Source: Thermoleophilia bacterium | Lineage (GTDB): Bacteria > Actinomycetota > Thermoleophilia > Gaiellales > JAICJC01 | Assembly: GCA_025928655.1 (NCBI GenBank) | Contig: JAICJC010000015.1 | Span: 1 to 41,065 of the forward strand | Reading direction: 5' to 3' | DNA length: 41,065 nucleotides | Shown: positions 30,267-38,630 of the stretch, piece after piece | Layout of the letters: each line of letters opens with the position of its first letter | Position numbering within the stretch: position 1 is the first letter of the stretch | Translations under genes and position numbers: made by a program | The notes under the pieces: model-generated | Seen by the model: the letters and a program-made list of their open reading frames with translations, nothing else | Databases searched by the model: none | What the model was told of the DNA's origin: nothing

Positions 30267-32198
30267 ATGCCCGCCCTGTCCCCCGAGATCATCCGCCGCC
30301 AGGCCGCCGTCGGCGCGGTTGCGCTCTCGCCCGACGGCACGACGGTGGCGTACACGCGCCGGACGGTCGCGGGCGACCGCTACCGGAGCGACCTGTGGCT
30401 CGTTCCGTACCGGGGCGGCCGCTCCCGGCCCCTGACGACCGGCGCCTGGAGCGACTCGGCGCCCGCGTGGTCGCCCGACGGCGAGGTGATCGCCTTCGCG
30501 AGCGACCGGGGCGGCGAGGACGCCAGGGCCGCCCTCTACCTCATCCGCCCCGACGGCGGCGAGGCCCAGCGCGTGTGCGGCGCGCCGCACGGGGGCGTCG
30601 GCGCGCCCGTGTGGTCGCCGGACGGGCGCCGGATCGCCTTCACCGCCGAGGCCGGCCCGGCCCGCTTCTGGACCGGCGACCCCGGGCGGCGCACGGCGCG
30701 CGTCATCCGCACCGTCGACTGGCGCAGCGACGACGGCGAGCGCGAGTACCGCACCCACCTCTTCGTGGTCGCCGCCCGGCCGGGCGCGCGCCCGGTGCAG
30801 GTGACGAAGGGCGACTTCGACGTGGCCGAGCCGGCCTGGCACCCGGACGGCCGCCGGATCGCCTTCGCCGCCCGGATGGGGGCCGACGCCGATCTCGACC
30901 CGAAGCCGCGCATCTATTCCGTCCGGGCCGCGGCCGGCGCGCGCCCCAGGGAGCTGGTCGGCCTGGGCGGGCTCGCGCACCTGCCGTCGTGGTCGCCGGA
31001 CGGCCGCACGCTGGCGTTCCTGGGCACGGACGTCGCCGGCGCGCCCGATCACGCCGAGGTCGAGCTCTTCATCTGGGACGGCGGCGAGCCGCGCAGCCTG
31101 ACGGCCGCCCTCGACCTTCCCGTCACCATCGCGTTCGGCTCCGACCTGCACGACTGGATGGGGCCCGAGATGCCGGCGCCCGCCTGGGACGGCGCAGCGC
31201 TCGTCGTGCCGATCAACCGCCGCGGTCGCGACGAGGTGTGGCGCGTCCCGCTCGACGGCGACCCGGCCCCGCTCAGCTCGGGCGAGACCACCCTGTCGGC
31301 CGTCGCCGTCGCGGGCGGCCGCGTCGTCGCGACCCTGACCGACGACGCCTACCCGCCCGAGGTGTGCGCCGTCGAGGACGGCCGGGTGCGCCGGCTCACC
31401 CGTCACGGCGGGGCCTGGCTGCGGCGGCACCGGGCGCCGACGGTGCGCGAGGTGGATGCCGACGGCGTGCCCGCGTTCCTGTTCGAGCCGGCGGGCGCGA
31501 ACGGGCGCTCGGCGCTCGTCCTCACGCCGCACGGCGGCCCCTACGGCGCGCACGCCCCGACGCCCGAGCTGGACACGTGGGCGCTGGTGTCGCGCGGCTA
31601 CCGCGTGCTCGCTCCGAACATCCGCGGCTCGTGCGGCTACGGCCGCGACTGGGTGGAGGCGATCCAGGGCAAGTGGGGCGGCCCGGACGCCGACGATCTG
31701 ATGACGAGCGTCAAGTGGGCAGTGCGGCGGCGGCTCGCCGACCCCAGGCGGATCGCGGTCATGGGGCTCTCCTACGGCGGCTGGGCGGCGAACTGGCTGG
31801 CCGGGACGAGCGACCGGTTCGCGTGCGTCATCTCCGAGAACGGCGTGGCCAGCATGGTGTCCGCGCACGCGGTGTCGGCCATCGGCCCGTCGTACGACCG
31901 CGACATCGGCTACGGACCGATCCACGAGCACCAGGATGCGCTGGCGGCGTCCTCGCCCATCCGCCACGTCGAGCGGATGACCGCGCCGATGCTGATGCTC
32001 CAGGGCGAGGCCGACCGGGTTTGCCCGCTCGACGACAACTGGCAGCTGTTCGTGGCGCTCCGCGAGCTCGGCCGCGACGTCGAGATGGTGCTCTACCCCG
32101 ACGAGCACCACGTGATGATGGCGACCGCCCGCCCCGACCGCCGCATCGACCGCCTGGAGCGCGTGATCGCCTTCCTGGCGAAGCACTGCCCGCCGTGA
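30267..32198 (+). CDS. S9-family serine peptidase (acylaminoacyl/dipeptidyl peptidase type)
   Basis: A 643-residue cytosolic oligopeptidase. The N-terminal half is a beta-propeller with repeated WSPDG-type blades (APAWSPDG, VWSPDGRRIAF, AWHPDGRRIAF, SWSPDGRTLAF). The C-terminal alpha/beta hydrolase domain has HGGPYG, the nucleophile Ser in GLSYGGW, the Asp in GEADRVCPLDDN and the His in DEHHVM. No signal peptide. It would trim short peptides. It forms an operon with the ATP-grasp gene, which may make a peptide-like bond, but a joint role is speculative. Confidence 0.92.
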   Translation: MPALSPEIIRRQAAVGAVALSPDGTTVAYTRRTVAGDRYRSDLWLVPYRGGRSRPLTTGAWSDSAPAWSPDGEVIAFASDRGGEDARAALYLIRPDGGEAQRVCGAPHGGVGAPVWSPDGRRIAFTAEAGPARFWTGDPGRRTARVIRTVDWRSDDGEREYRTHLFVVAARPGARPVQVTKGDFDVAEPAWHPDGRRIAFAARMGADADLDPKPRIYSVRAAAGARPRELVGLGGLAHLPSWSPDGRTLAFLGTDVAGAPDHAEVELFIWDGGEPRSLTAALDLPVTIAFGSDLHDWMGPEMPAPAWDGAALVVPINRRGRDEVWRVPLDGDPAPLSSGETTLSAVAVAGGRVVATLTDDAYPPEVCAVEDGRVRRLTRHGGAWLRRHRAPTVREVDADGVPAFLFEPAGANGRSALVLTPHGGPYGAHAPTPELDTWALVSRGYRVLAPNIRGSCGYGRDWVEAIQGKWGGPDADDLMTSVKWAVRRRLADPRRIAVMGLSYGGWAANWLAGTSDRFACVISENGVASMVSAHAVSAIGPSYDRDIGYGPIHEHQDALAASSPIRHVERMTAPMLMLQGEADRVCPLDDNWQLFVALRELGRDVEMVLYPDEHHVMMATARPDRRIDRLERVIAFLAKHCPP

Positions 32199-32350
32199 GC
32201 GCACCAAACGGGTCGGGACCCGCCAAGCGGGGTCTGACCCCTTCTGGCGGGTCCCCCGCAGCGTGTGGCTGAATGCAGGTGCCAGGCACCGGTTATGCAC
32301 CAAACGGGGTCTGACCCCTTCCGGTGCGCGGGGGCGGTCTGGACTTCTCA
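32199..32350. repeat. Cluster of REP-like palindromes
   Basis: Between convergent genes. Full copies: 32216-32254 (outer GGACCCGCCA/TGGCGGGTCC, inner GGGGTC-T-GACCCC), 32278-32290 (GGTGCC-A-GGCACC) and 32297-32327 (outer GCACC/GGTGC, inner GGGGTC-T-GACCCC). A partial copy (CACCAAACGGGTC) lies at about 32201-32214. Another fragment (CAGGTGCC) lies near 32366. Spacers of the two GGGGTC copies differ from 16071-16109 only slightly. The cluster probably also ends transcription from both sides. Confidence 0.8.
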
Positions 32351-32385
32351 AGCGGGGGCTGAATGCCAGGTGCCGCGTCTGAGGG

Positions 32386-33348
32386 CTATTCGGCCCTGAC
32401 CAGCAGCGAGGCGCCGATCGCGCCGCCCAGGTCGCCGAGCTCGGCCACGTGCACCGCGGGCGGGCGGGCGTCGACGAACAGGTGCGGGCCCATCTCCTTC
32501 TCGATGCGCGCCACGTAGGGCTTGCCCAGGCGGGTGCCGAGTCCGCCGCCGATCACGACCGCCTCGACGTCCAGCAGGTTCACGGCCGAGGCGATGCCGG
32601 CGCCGAGGGCGGCGACGGCCCGGTCGATCAGGTCGGTGGCGAGGTCGTCGTGGTGCTCGAGCGCCTCGGCCCACACCCCGCTCGTGAGCGCGGTGCGGTT
32701 CTTCCGCTCCATGATCTTGAAGAGGTGGGTCTTCTCGCCGTGCTTCATCCGCCGCCGGGCCTCGAGCTCCATCGCCCTCCGCCCGGAGTACGCCTCCATG
32801 CAGCCGTCGCGGCCGCACGTGCACCTGGCCCCATTGCGGCGGACGACCATGTGGCCGATCTCGCCGGCGGCGCCGCGGCCCCGCCACGGCCGGCCGTCCA
32901 GGATGATGCCGCCGCCGACGCCGGTGCCCCAGAACACGCCCAGGATCGAGCGGTACGGCTTGCCGGCGCCGAGCTCGAACTCGGCCGTGGTCGCCACCCG
33001 GACGTCGTTGCCGAGCCCGATCCGGGTGCCGAGGTCCTGCGCCAGGATGCCGCCGACCTCGATCGTGCGGTTCCAGTCGGGCACCACGTTGTAGGCGTTC
33101 GTGACCGTGCCCGCATCCGGGTTGACCTCACCGGGCGAACCGATCCCGACGCCGTCGAGCGCCGAGGTCTCGACCTTCGCCTCCTGCGCAGCCGTCCGCA
33201 CCGCGCTCGCCATGGCGGCGATCACGCCGTCGGGGCCGCCGTCCTTCGGCGTCGGCAGCCGGGCCTGGCCGCGCACGTCGTTGTCGTCGCCGACGACGAC
33301 CGCCTGGATCTTCGTGCCGCCGAGATCGATGCCGCCCCGAACTCCCAT
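32386..33348 (-). CDS. ROK-family sugar kinase (glucokinase-like)
   Basis: A 320-residue cytosolic kinase. It has the phosphate-1 motif GGIDLGGTKIQ, the ROK sugar-binding segment GTGVGGGIILDGRPWRGRGAAGEIGH, and the zinc motif CTCGRDGCMEAY (C-x-C-x4-C type). The late adenosine block is VIGGGLGTR. Glucose is the commonest substrate, but N-acetylmannosamine and other sugars occur in the family. ATG 33348 is preceded by GATAGT 7 bases upstream, another likely leaderless start. It converges with the S9 peptidase gene over the palindrome cluster and diverges from the ligase operon. Confidence 0.92.
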   Translation of the reverse strand: MGVRGGIDLGGTKIQAVVVGDDNDVRGQARLPTPKDGGPDGVIAAMASAVRTAAQEAKVETSALDGVGIGSPGEVNPDAGTVTNAYNVVPDWNRTIEVGGILAQDLGTRIGLGNDVRVATTAEFELGAGKPYRSILGVFWGTGVGGGIILDGRPWRGRGAAGEIGHMVVRRNGARCTCGRDGCMEAYSGRRAMELEARRRMKHGEKTHLFKIMERKNRTALTSGVWAEALEHHDDLATDLIDRAVAALGAGIASAVNLLDVEAVVIGGGLGTRLGKPYVARIEKEMGPHLFVDARPPAVHVAELGDLGGAIGASLLVRAE

Positions 33349-33391
33349 CGGGCCTACTATCGCGCATCGCGCTGCGGCCGTGGGCGCTCGG

Positions 33392-33397
33392 TACGAT
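33392..33397 (+). promoter_or_regulatory. -10 box of the FluG-like operon
   Basis: TACGAT, 6 bases before ATG 33404; leaderless start predicted. Confidence 0.5.
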
Positions 33398-33403
33398 TGC
33401 GCG

Positions 33404-34750
33404 ATGACCACGGCCGCCGAAGTCGTCCGCGCGTTCGACGACCACGACCTGCACCTCACCCGCTTCCTCTACTGCGACAACGGCGGCACCATCCGGGGCA
33501 AAGCGTCGAGCCGCCACGGCCTCGCGGGCCGCATCGAGAGCGGGATCGGGCTGACGGTCGCCATGCAGGCGATGAACAGCCTCGACCAGCTCCAGCCCGT
33601 CCCCGACATGGGGCCGGTCGGGGAGGTGCGGCTCGTGCCCGATCCGGCGACCTTCCGGGTGCTCCCCTACGCGCCCCACCTGGGGGCGATGTTCGTCGAC
33701 ATGATCGGCCTCGACGGGAAGCCGGCCCCGGTCTGCCAGCGCTCGTTCCTGAAGCGCATGTGCGAGCGGCTGGCCGAGCGCGGCCTGCGCATCGAGATCT
33801 CGTTCGAGAACGAGTTCTCGCTCGCGCGGGCCGTCGGGGGCGAGTACGAGCCGGTCGACTCGAGCCTCTGCTTCTCGACGATCGGGATGACGGCCGTCCA
33901 GGACGTGATCGACGACCTCGTGACCGCGCTCGACGCGCAGGCCATCGTGCTCGAGCAGTACTACTCCGAGCTCGGCCACGGCCAGCACGAGATCGCGACC
34001 GGCCATGCCCCAGCCGTGACTGCCGTGGACAACCAGATCTTCACGCGCGAGACCATCCGCGGCGTCGCGACCGCGCACGGCCTGGTCGCGTCGCTCGCGC
34101 CGAAGCCGTGGCCCGGGAACGCCGGCAACGGCTGCCACATCCATTTCTCCCTGTGGGAAGGCGGCCGCAATCGTTTCCACGATCCAGGCGGCCCGGGGCA
34201 GCTGTCCGCCGAGGCGCGCTCGTTCATCGCCGGCCTGCTCGAGCACCTGCCGGGCCTGTGCGGCCTGACCGCGCCGAGCTTCAACTCCTACCACCGCATC
34301 GTCCCCCACTACTGGGCCGGCGCCTTCACCTGCTGGGGCCTCGACAACCGCGAGGCGCCAGTGCGGGTGCCGTCGCTCTACGCCGGCCGGGAGGAGGCGT
34401 CGACGAACGCGGAGCTGAAGGCGGCCGACGCGAGCTGCAACCCCTACCTCGCGGTCGGCGGCCTGATCGCGGCCGGCCTGGACGGGATGGAGCGCGGGCT
34501 CGAGCCGCCCGAGCCGGTGCAGGTCGACCCGGGCACGCTGCCGGAGGCGGAGCGCGAGGCGCGGGGGATCCGGCCGCTGCCGGTCAGCCAGCGCGAGGCG
34601 CTCGACGCCCTGGCCGCGGACGACGTGCTCACCGGGGCGATGGGCGGCGTCCTGGCCGGCTCCTACCTGGCGGTGCGGCGGTCGGAGTGGGAGTCCTACT
34701 CTTCGTCCGACGCGGCCTTCGAGCAGCAGGGCCACTTCGAGAAGTACTGA
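33404..34750 (+). CDS. Glutamine synthetase-family ligase (gamma-glutamylamide/polyamine type or FluG C-half)
   Basis: A 448-residue member of the glutamine synthetase superfamily. It keeps the catalytic and ATP motifs in altered form: ISFENEFSLA, KPWPGNAGNGCHIHFSLW, and DNREAPVRVPS for the substrate arginines. The N-terminal beta-grasp begins HDLHLTRFLYCDNGGTIRGK. The adenylylation-loop tyrosine of true GlnA is not evident. Together with the operon's amidohydrolase it corresponds to the C-terminal half of fungal FluG. Related bacterial enzymes glutamylate polyamines, ethanolamine or methylamine. The amine substrate is not identifiable. Confidence 0.85.
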   Translation: MTTAAEVVRAFDDHDLHLTRFLYCDNGGTIRGKASSRHGLAGRIESGIGLTVAMQAMNSLDQLQPVPDMGPVGEVRLVPDPATFRVLPYAPHLGAMFVDMIGLDGKPAPVCQRSFLKRMCERLAERGLRIEISFENEFSLARAVGGEYEPVDSSLCFSTIGMTAVQDVIDDLVTALDAQAIVLEQYYSELGHGQHEIATGHAPAVTAVDNQIFTRETIRGVATAHGLVASLAPKPWPGNAGNGCHIHFSLWEGGRNRFHDPGGPGQLSAEARSFIAGLLEHLPGLCGLTAPSFNSYHRIVPHYWAGAFTCWGLDNREAPVRVPSLYAGREEASTNAELKAADASCNPYLAVGGLIAAGLDGMERGLEPPEPVQVDPGTLPEAEREARGIRPLPVSQREALDALAADDVLTGAMGGVLAGSYLAVRRSEWESYSSSDAAFEQQGHFEKY

Positions 34751-34765
34751 CCCCGGAGGCGGGAT

Positions 34766-35611
34766 GTGGCGACGATGACGAGGCGCGCGCTGGTCGGCGG
34801 CGGCGCCGCGGCGGTCGTCGGCGCCGGCGCGGTCGCGTCGGGTGCCGTCCCGGGCCGGACGTGGCTGCACGGTGAGCTGCGCGACCGGTACCACGAGTGG
34901 TTCGGCCCGCAGGCGCACATCCCGTCCGCGCCCGAGGGCCGGATCCGGCTCGAGCAGGTGCGCTCGCGGGCGCGCGGCACGACGGTCGACCTCTTCACCG
35001 CCGTCCCGCACGGCCACGGCGACGGCGCCGGCCTGCCGGTTTGCGTCATCCTGCACGGCGTCACGGGCCGGCCGAGCGACTACCAGGGCTTCGGCCTTGG
35101 CCGCTTCCTGACCGACGCGGTCCAGCGGGGCGCGCCGCCCTTCGTGCTCGCCGGCGCCGACGGCGGGGTCCTGTACTGGGAGCCCGACCCGGCCGGCGGC
35201 GACGACCCGCAGCGGATGATGACCGACGAGATGCCGCGGTGGCTCGCCGCGCGCGGGTACGACGCGAGCCGGATCGCCGGCTGGGGCTGGTCGATGGGCG
35301 GCTACGGCGTGCTACGGCTGGGCGAGGTCAGGCCCGGCTGGCTGCGGGCGGTGGCGGCGTTCAGCCCCGACGTCACCCACAGCCCGGCCGTCACGACCGA
35401 CGACGGGGTCTATCGCACGACCCCGCTCGGGATCTGGTGCGGGCGCAGCGACCCGCTGTACGAGGACGTGCGCGGGTTCGTCCGCGAGCTCCCGCGCCGC
35501 CCGCAGGTGCGCTCCTACGGCGACGGCGCCCACACGCGCGCCTACTGGGACAGCGTCACCGTGCCGGCGTTCGCGTTCCTGGGCGGCGAGCTCGGAACGG
35601 CGGCCGCGTGA
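34766..35611 (+). CDS. Tat-exported alpha/beta hydrolase (esterase D/antigen 85-like)
   Basis: A 281-residue secreted hydrolase. MTRRALVGGGAAAVVGAGAVASGA at the N-terminus carries the twin-arginine pair followed by a hydrophobic stretch; the mature part begins near residue 30. The nucleophile is in GWGWSMGGYG, after LPVCVILHGVTGRPSDYQG. The acid is probably in WCGRSDPLYEDV and the His in GDGAHTRAYWDS. GGAGG (34755-34759) six bases before GTG 34766 favours that start over ATG 34775. It overlaps the amidohydrolase gene by four bases. Export seems at odds with two cytosolic partners; it may free a substrate outside. Confidence 0.8.
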   Translation: MATMTRRALVGGGAAAVVGAGAVASGAVPGRTWLHGELRDRYHEWFGPQAHIPSAPEGRIRLEQVRSRARGTTVDLFTAVPHGHGDGAGLPVCVILHGVTGRPSDYQGFGLGRFLTDAVQRGAPPFVLAGADGGVLYWEPDPAGGDDPQRMMTDEMPRWLAARGYDASRIAGWGWSMGGYGVLRLGEVRPGWLRAVAAFSPDVTHSPAVTTDDGVYRTTPLGIWCGRSDPLYEDVRGFVRELPRRPQVRSYGDGAHTRAYWDSVTVPAFAFLGGELGTAAA

Positions 35612-36699
35612 GCGCGCCGGCCGGGCTCGCCGACGCGCTGTGGGAGATCCCCGCCGTCGACCACCACGCTCACGGCGTCGTCGCCTTCGAGCCGACGCTC
35701 GACGAGTTCCGGGGCATGTTCTCGGAGAGCCCCGACCCGGCCCAGTGGCCGCACATCCCGACCGCGCTCACCTACCGCCGCGCGATGGCGGAGCTGGCGG
35801 CCTTCCTGGGCTGCGACCCGGGCGAGGAGGGCGTCTACGCGCACAGACTCGCCTCCGACTTCGACGCGTACACCGCGGGCCTGCTGCGCGCATCGGGCAC
35901 GGGGCTGCTCCTGATCGACGACGGCTACCCACCCGTCGGCGAGGGCTACGGCTGGGAGCGGATGGGCGAGCTCGCGGGCTGCCCCGCGCGGCCCGTGATG
36001 CGGATCGAGCGGGTGGCCGAGGAGGCGCTCGGCGGCGGCTTCGACGGGTTCCGCGAGCGGGTGCGCTCGGAGGTCTCCTCGGCGCGGGAGCGCGGATTCG
36101 TGGGCCTGAAGACGATCGCCGCCTACCGCACGGGCCTCGACGTGGGCCCCGCCGACGTCGACGCCGCGCGCGAGGCGTTCCGGGCCGGGGGCAGCCGCCT
36201 GAGCGCCAAGCCGCTGCTCGAGCTGGCGCTCTGGGACGCGCTCGAGGCCAACGCCGCCGACCCGCTGCCGCTCCAGGTGCACTGCGGCTTCGGCGACTCC
36301 GACCTGCTCCTGCCCCGGGCCGATCCCACCTGGCTGAAGCCCGCCATCGAGCGTTATCCCTCGACGCCGTTCGTGCTCCTGCACTGCTACCCGTTCGTGC
36401 GCGAGGCGGGCTGGCTCGCCCACGTCTACGGCAATGTCTGGTTCGACCTGTCGCTGACGATCCCGCACGTCTCCCGGCCGGCCGAGATGGTGCGCCAGGC
36501 GCTCGAGCTCGCGCCGGCGTCCAAGCTGCTCTACGCGAGCGACGCCGCCCGCACGCCCGAGCTCTACCTGCTGGCCGCGCGGTGGTGGCGGGCCGCCCTC
36601 GCCGAGGTGCTGGGTGCCGAGTTCCCGGCGGCCGAAGCCAAGCGGGTGGGGGCGATGATCCTGCGCGAGAACGCGCGCCGGGTGTACCGCCTCGCGTAA
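35608..36699 (+). CDS. Amidohydrolase, FluG N-half type
   Basis: A 363-residue metal-dependent hydrolase of the amidohydrolase_2 family. VDHHAHG near residue 18 supplies the H-x-H metal ligands; LQVHCGFGDSD and LLHCYPFV give the later histidines, and YASDAARTPELY the final Asp. This order matches the N-terminal part of FluG proteins, in which amidohydrolase and glutamine-synthetase-like parts are fused. Here the two parts are separate genes in one operon. GTG start overlapping the esterase stop (GTGA). It would hydrolyse an amide or ring compound, perhaps the ligase's product. Confidence 0.85.
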   Translation: MSAPAGLADALWEIPAVDHHAHGVVAFEPTLDEFRGMFSESPDPAQWPHIPTALTYRRAMAELAAFLGCDPGEEGVYAHRLASDFDAYTAGLLRASGTGLLLIDDGYPPVGEGYGWERMGELAGCPARPVMRIERVAEEALGGGFDGFRERVRSEVSSARERGFVGLKTIAAYRTGLDVGPADVDAAREAFRAGGSRLSAKPLLELALWDALEANAADPLPLQVHCGFGDSDLLLPRADPTWLKPAIERYPSTPFVLLHCYPFVREAGWLAHVYGNVWFDLSLTIPHVSRPAEMVRQALELAPASKLLYASDAARTPELYLLAARWWRAALAEVLGAEFPAAEAKRVGAMILRENARRVYRLA

Positions 36700-36702
36700 C
36701 GA

Positions 36703-36738
36703 AATTGCTGCAATTCCCCAAAGCGGGAGTTGCACTCC
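36703..36738. promoter_or_regulatory. Two short inverted repeats before the membrane-anchored protein gene
   Basis: AATTGC-T-GCAATT (36703-36715) and GGAGT-TGC-ACTCC (36726-36738) lie in the 67-base gap after the amidohydrolase gene. They could be a weak terminator of the upstream operon or operators for the next gene. CAGAAT (36753-36758), 8 bases before GTG 36767, is a possible -10. Confidence 0.3.
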
Positions 36739-36766
36739 GGCCCGCCTGCGGCCAGAATCGCCTTAA

Positions 36767-37372
36767 GTGAACGAGGTGCCACACCCGCGCGTCCGGATTT
36801 ACCGCTACGGCGTGCGCCTGCTCGCCGCCGGGATGCTGGTCGCGAGCGTCGCCGCGGTGGCCTCCGTGATCAGGAACGTGCCCTTCGGCGACTCGAGCTC
36901 GTCGCCTCCGCCGACGTCCGTGAGACCCGGCCCGTGGGGCGTCAGCCAGCCGGGCTACCACCGCATCTCCGCCCCGCTGCCCAAGGCGCTCCGCGCCCTG
37001 CCCGTCCGGGTGCGCCTGCCCCGCTCGGCCGGCGTGCCCGCCGGCGTCTACCGCGGAGCCGGGAGCGCCCGGGTGCGCTACACCGGCACCTCGCGCTACG
37101 GCCTCTACCTGGTCACGGTGTGGCCGGCGTCGCGCGGGGTCAAGCCGAGCGGCATCCGCGCGCTCGCCAAGGGCTGTCACGTGTGCACGCGCAACCGGCT
37201 CATCGGCCTCGTGCCGGGCGTGCGGGCCGCGATCGCCGTCGGCGGGGGTCACGCCAGCACGATCACCTGGCGCCAGGGCAGCCGCACCTTCCAGGTGCGC
37301 GGGCCGGCCGCGTCCTTCACGAGCACGAAGGCCGTCGCCGCCGCGAAGGCGATCGCCCGCGCCAACCGCTAG
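36767..37372 (+). CDS. Membrane-anchored secreted protein of unknown function
   Basis: A 201-residue protein. After a basic N-terminus (RVRIYRYGVRLL) comes one hydrophobic helix (about 17-36, LLAAGMLVASVAAVASVI). A Ser/Pro linker (DSSSSPPPTSVRPG) leads into a soluble domain outside the membrane. That domain includes PAGVYRGAGSARVRYTG and two Cys in GCHVCTR, which could form a disulfide or CxxC-like pair. No catalytic motif was recognised. GTG 36767. It is the last plus-strand gene before a minus block. Confidence 0.65.
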   Translation: MNEVPHPRVRIYRYGVRLLAAGMLVASVAAVASVIRNVPFGDSSSSPPPTSVRPGPWGVSQPGYHRISAPLPKALRALPVRVRLPRSAGVPAGVYRGAGSARVRYTGTSRYGLYLVTVWPASRGVKPSGIRALAKGCHVCTRNRLIGLVPGVRAAIAVGGGHASTITWRQGSRTFQVRGPAASFTSTKAVAAAKAIARANR

Positions 37373-37412
37373 AGCACGAACGGGCTGACGACCAGGCGCG
37401 CGGCGGTCCCGG

Positions 37413-37778
37413 TCACCCATCCCCAACCTCCGCCAGCCCGATCTCGTTGCCCTCGGGATCTGTGAGCACGAGTTTGCGCCCGGCCGGGACCGTCTCGATC
37501 CGCACGGGGTCGATTCCGCGAGCCGCCAGGTCGGAGAGCCAGAGGTCGAGGCGCTCGACGGCCAGCGTCAGGTGGCCGTGCCCGGCGCGGTCGGGCCGGC
37601 GCACGAGGTAGACCGAGGCCGAGCGGGTCGCCCCCCACATCGCCTCGTCCTCGTTCGGGAGGATGTCGGGCGGGCGCCCGAAGAGGCGCGAGAACCATTC
37701 GACTTCGGCGGCCAGGTCGGCCACCGCGATGCCGGCGAACAGGTAGCCGAAGGGCGGCGGCGCGGACACCGTCGGCAT
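37413..37778 (-). CDS. VOC-family (glyoxalase/bleomycin-resistance-like) protein
   Basis: A 121-residue single-module VOC protein. The beta-alpha-beta-beta-beta fold is suggested by FAGIAVADLAAEVEWFSRLFG and, in the second half, HGHLTLAVERLDLWLSDLAARG and LTDPEGNEIGLAEV. The metal-ligand pattern (H-E-H-E type) is only partly visible. Such proteins act as small dioxygenases, isomerases or antibiotic-binding proteins; the role is unknown. ATG 37778; a longer reading frame upstream belongs to another gene's shadow. No clear ribosome-binding site. Confidence 0.75.
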   Translation of the reverse strand: MPTVSAPPPFGYLFAGIAVADLAAEVEWFSRLFGRPPDILPNEDEAMWGATRSASVYLVRRPDRAGHGHLTLAVERLDLWLSDLAARGIDPVRIETVPAGRKLVLTDPEGNEIGLAEVGDG

Positions 37779-37801
37779 CCTACGCCGCCGCCCAGGGCCG
37801 T

Positions 37802-38569
37802 CTACGAGATCGTGACCGCCGTCGTGCGGGTCTTCGACAGCGGGATGCCGTAGTTCGAGTCGGTCGCGGAGGCAGCCGTGGCGAGCGTCGCCGCCCCGGC
37901 GTGGAACGTGCCTCCGACCGGCTTGACGAGCGCCTTCCACGACGCCGTGCCGGCGCTCGGGCAGGGGAGCTGCAGGTCGATCGAGCCGGTCACCCCGCCC
38001 TGGCTGAGCGTGCCGGTGACCGTGAGCGGCGTGCCGTATCCGCAGATGTACGTGCCGTGCAGGGTGACGTTCCCGCGCGACCCGACGTGGGCGGTCGCGG
38101 CCGGGCGCAGGGCGATGCGCGGCGGCGTCGGCCACTGCGCGTCGTCGACCGCGATCGAGTCCGTCAGGGACGGCTGCACGCCTTCGCAGCTCTGCGAGAA
38201 GGTGGCGTGGAAGTTCTGCACGTACCCGTAGGGCCCGAATGCGAGCTCGGTCACCGTGAAGCTCCCGGCCTCCGAGCCGCAGCCGCGGCCCTCCCCGGAG
38301 ATCGAGATCCCCGGCTGCTTGCCCGTCCGGCTGAGCACGCCGACGGCACCCGAGTAGGTCGTGCCGGCCTTGAGCTGCTTCCCTAGCGGGGCGGCGAACT
38401 CGAGCGTCCAGAAGTTCCCGTCGGCGGCGGTCACGCCCACGGTGACAGTGTTCTCGTCGGAACGGCTGACGAACGCGTCGGTCGGTGTCGGCTCCGAGTA
38501 CGTCTTGCCCTCCCCGATGTAGTCGCCGGCCGGGCTCTGCATCTGCAGGGTCGCTTTCTGGGCGCTCAC
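37802..38569 (-). CDS. Hypothetical beta-rich protein, N-terminus unclear
   Basis: A 255-residue frame rich in Thr, Gly, Ser and Val with several Cys (GRGCGSEAG, FSQSCEG, TYICGYG, QLPCPSAG). This looks like a secreted beta-sandwich protein with disulfides. Yet the first usable start (GTG 38569) gives VSAQKATLQMQSPAGD with no signal peptide. The frame stays open upstream without a start codon until it runs into the arylamine N-acetyltransferase gene. Either the signal-bearing start was lost or shifted out of frame, or the true start is a rare codon. I know no family. Confidence 0.55.
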   Translation of the reverse strand: MSAQKATLQMQSPAGDYIGEGKTYSEPTPTDAFVSRSDENTVTVGVTAADGNFWTLEFAAPLGKQLKAGTTYSGAVGVLSRTGKQPGISISGEGRGCGSEAGSFTVTELAFGPYGYVQNFHATFSQSCEGVQPSLTDSIAVDDAQWPTPPRIALRPAATAHVGSRGNVTLHGTYICGYGTPLTVTGTLSQGGVTGSIDLQLPCPSAGTASWKALVKPVGGTFHAGAATLATAASATDSNYGIPLSKTRTTAVTIS

Positions 38570-38630
38570 CCAGATCGGGCTCGCCCGTGAGAGCGGATAG
38601 AAGTAGACACAGGCCGGCGCGGCGATCCGC

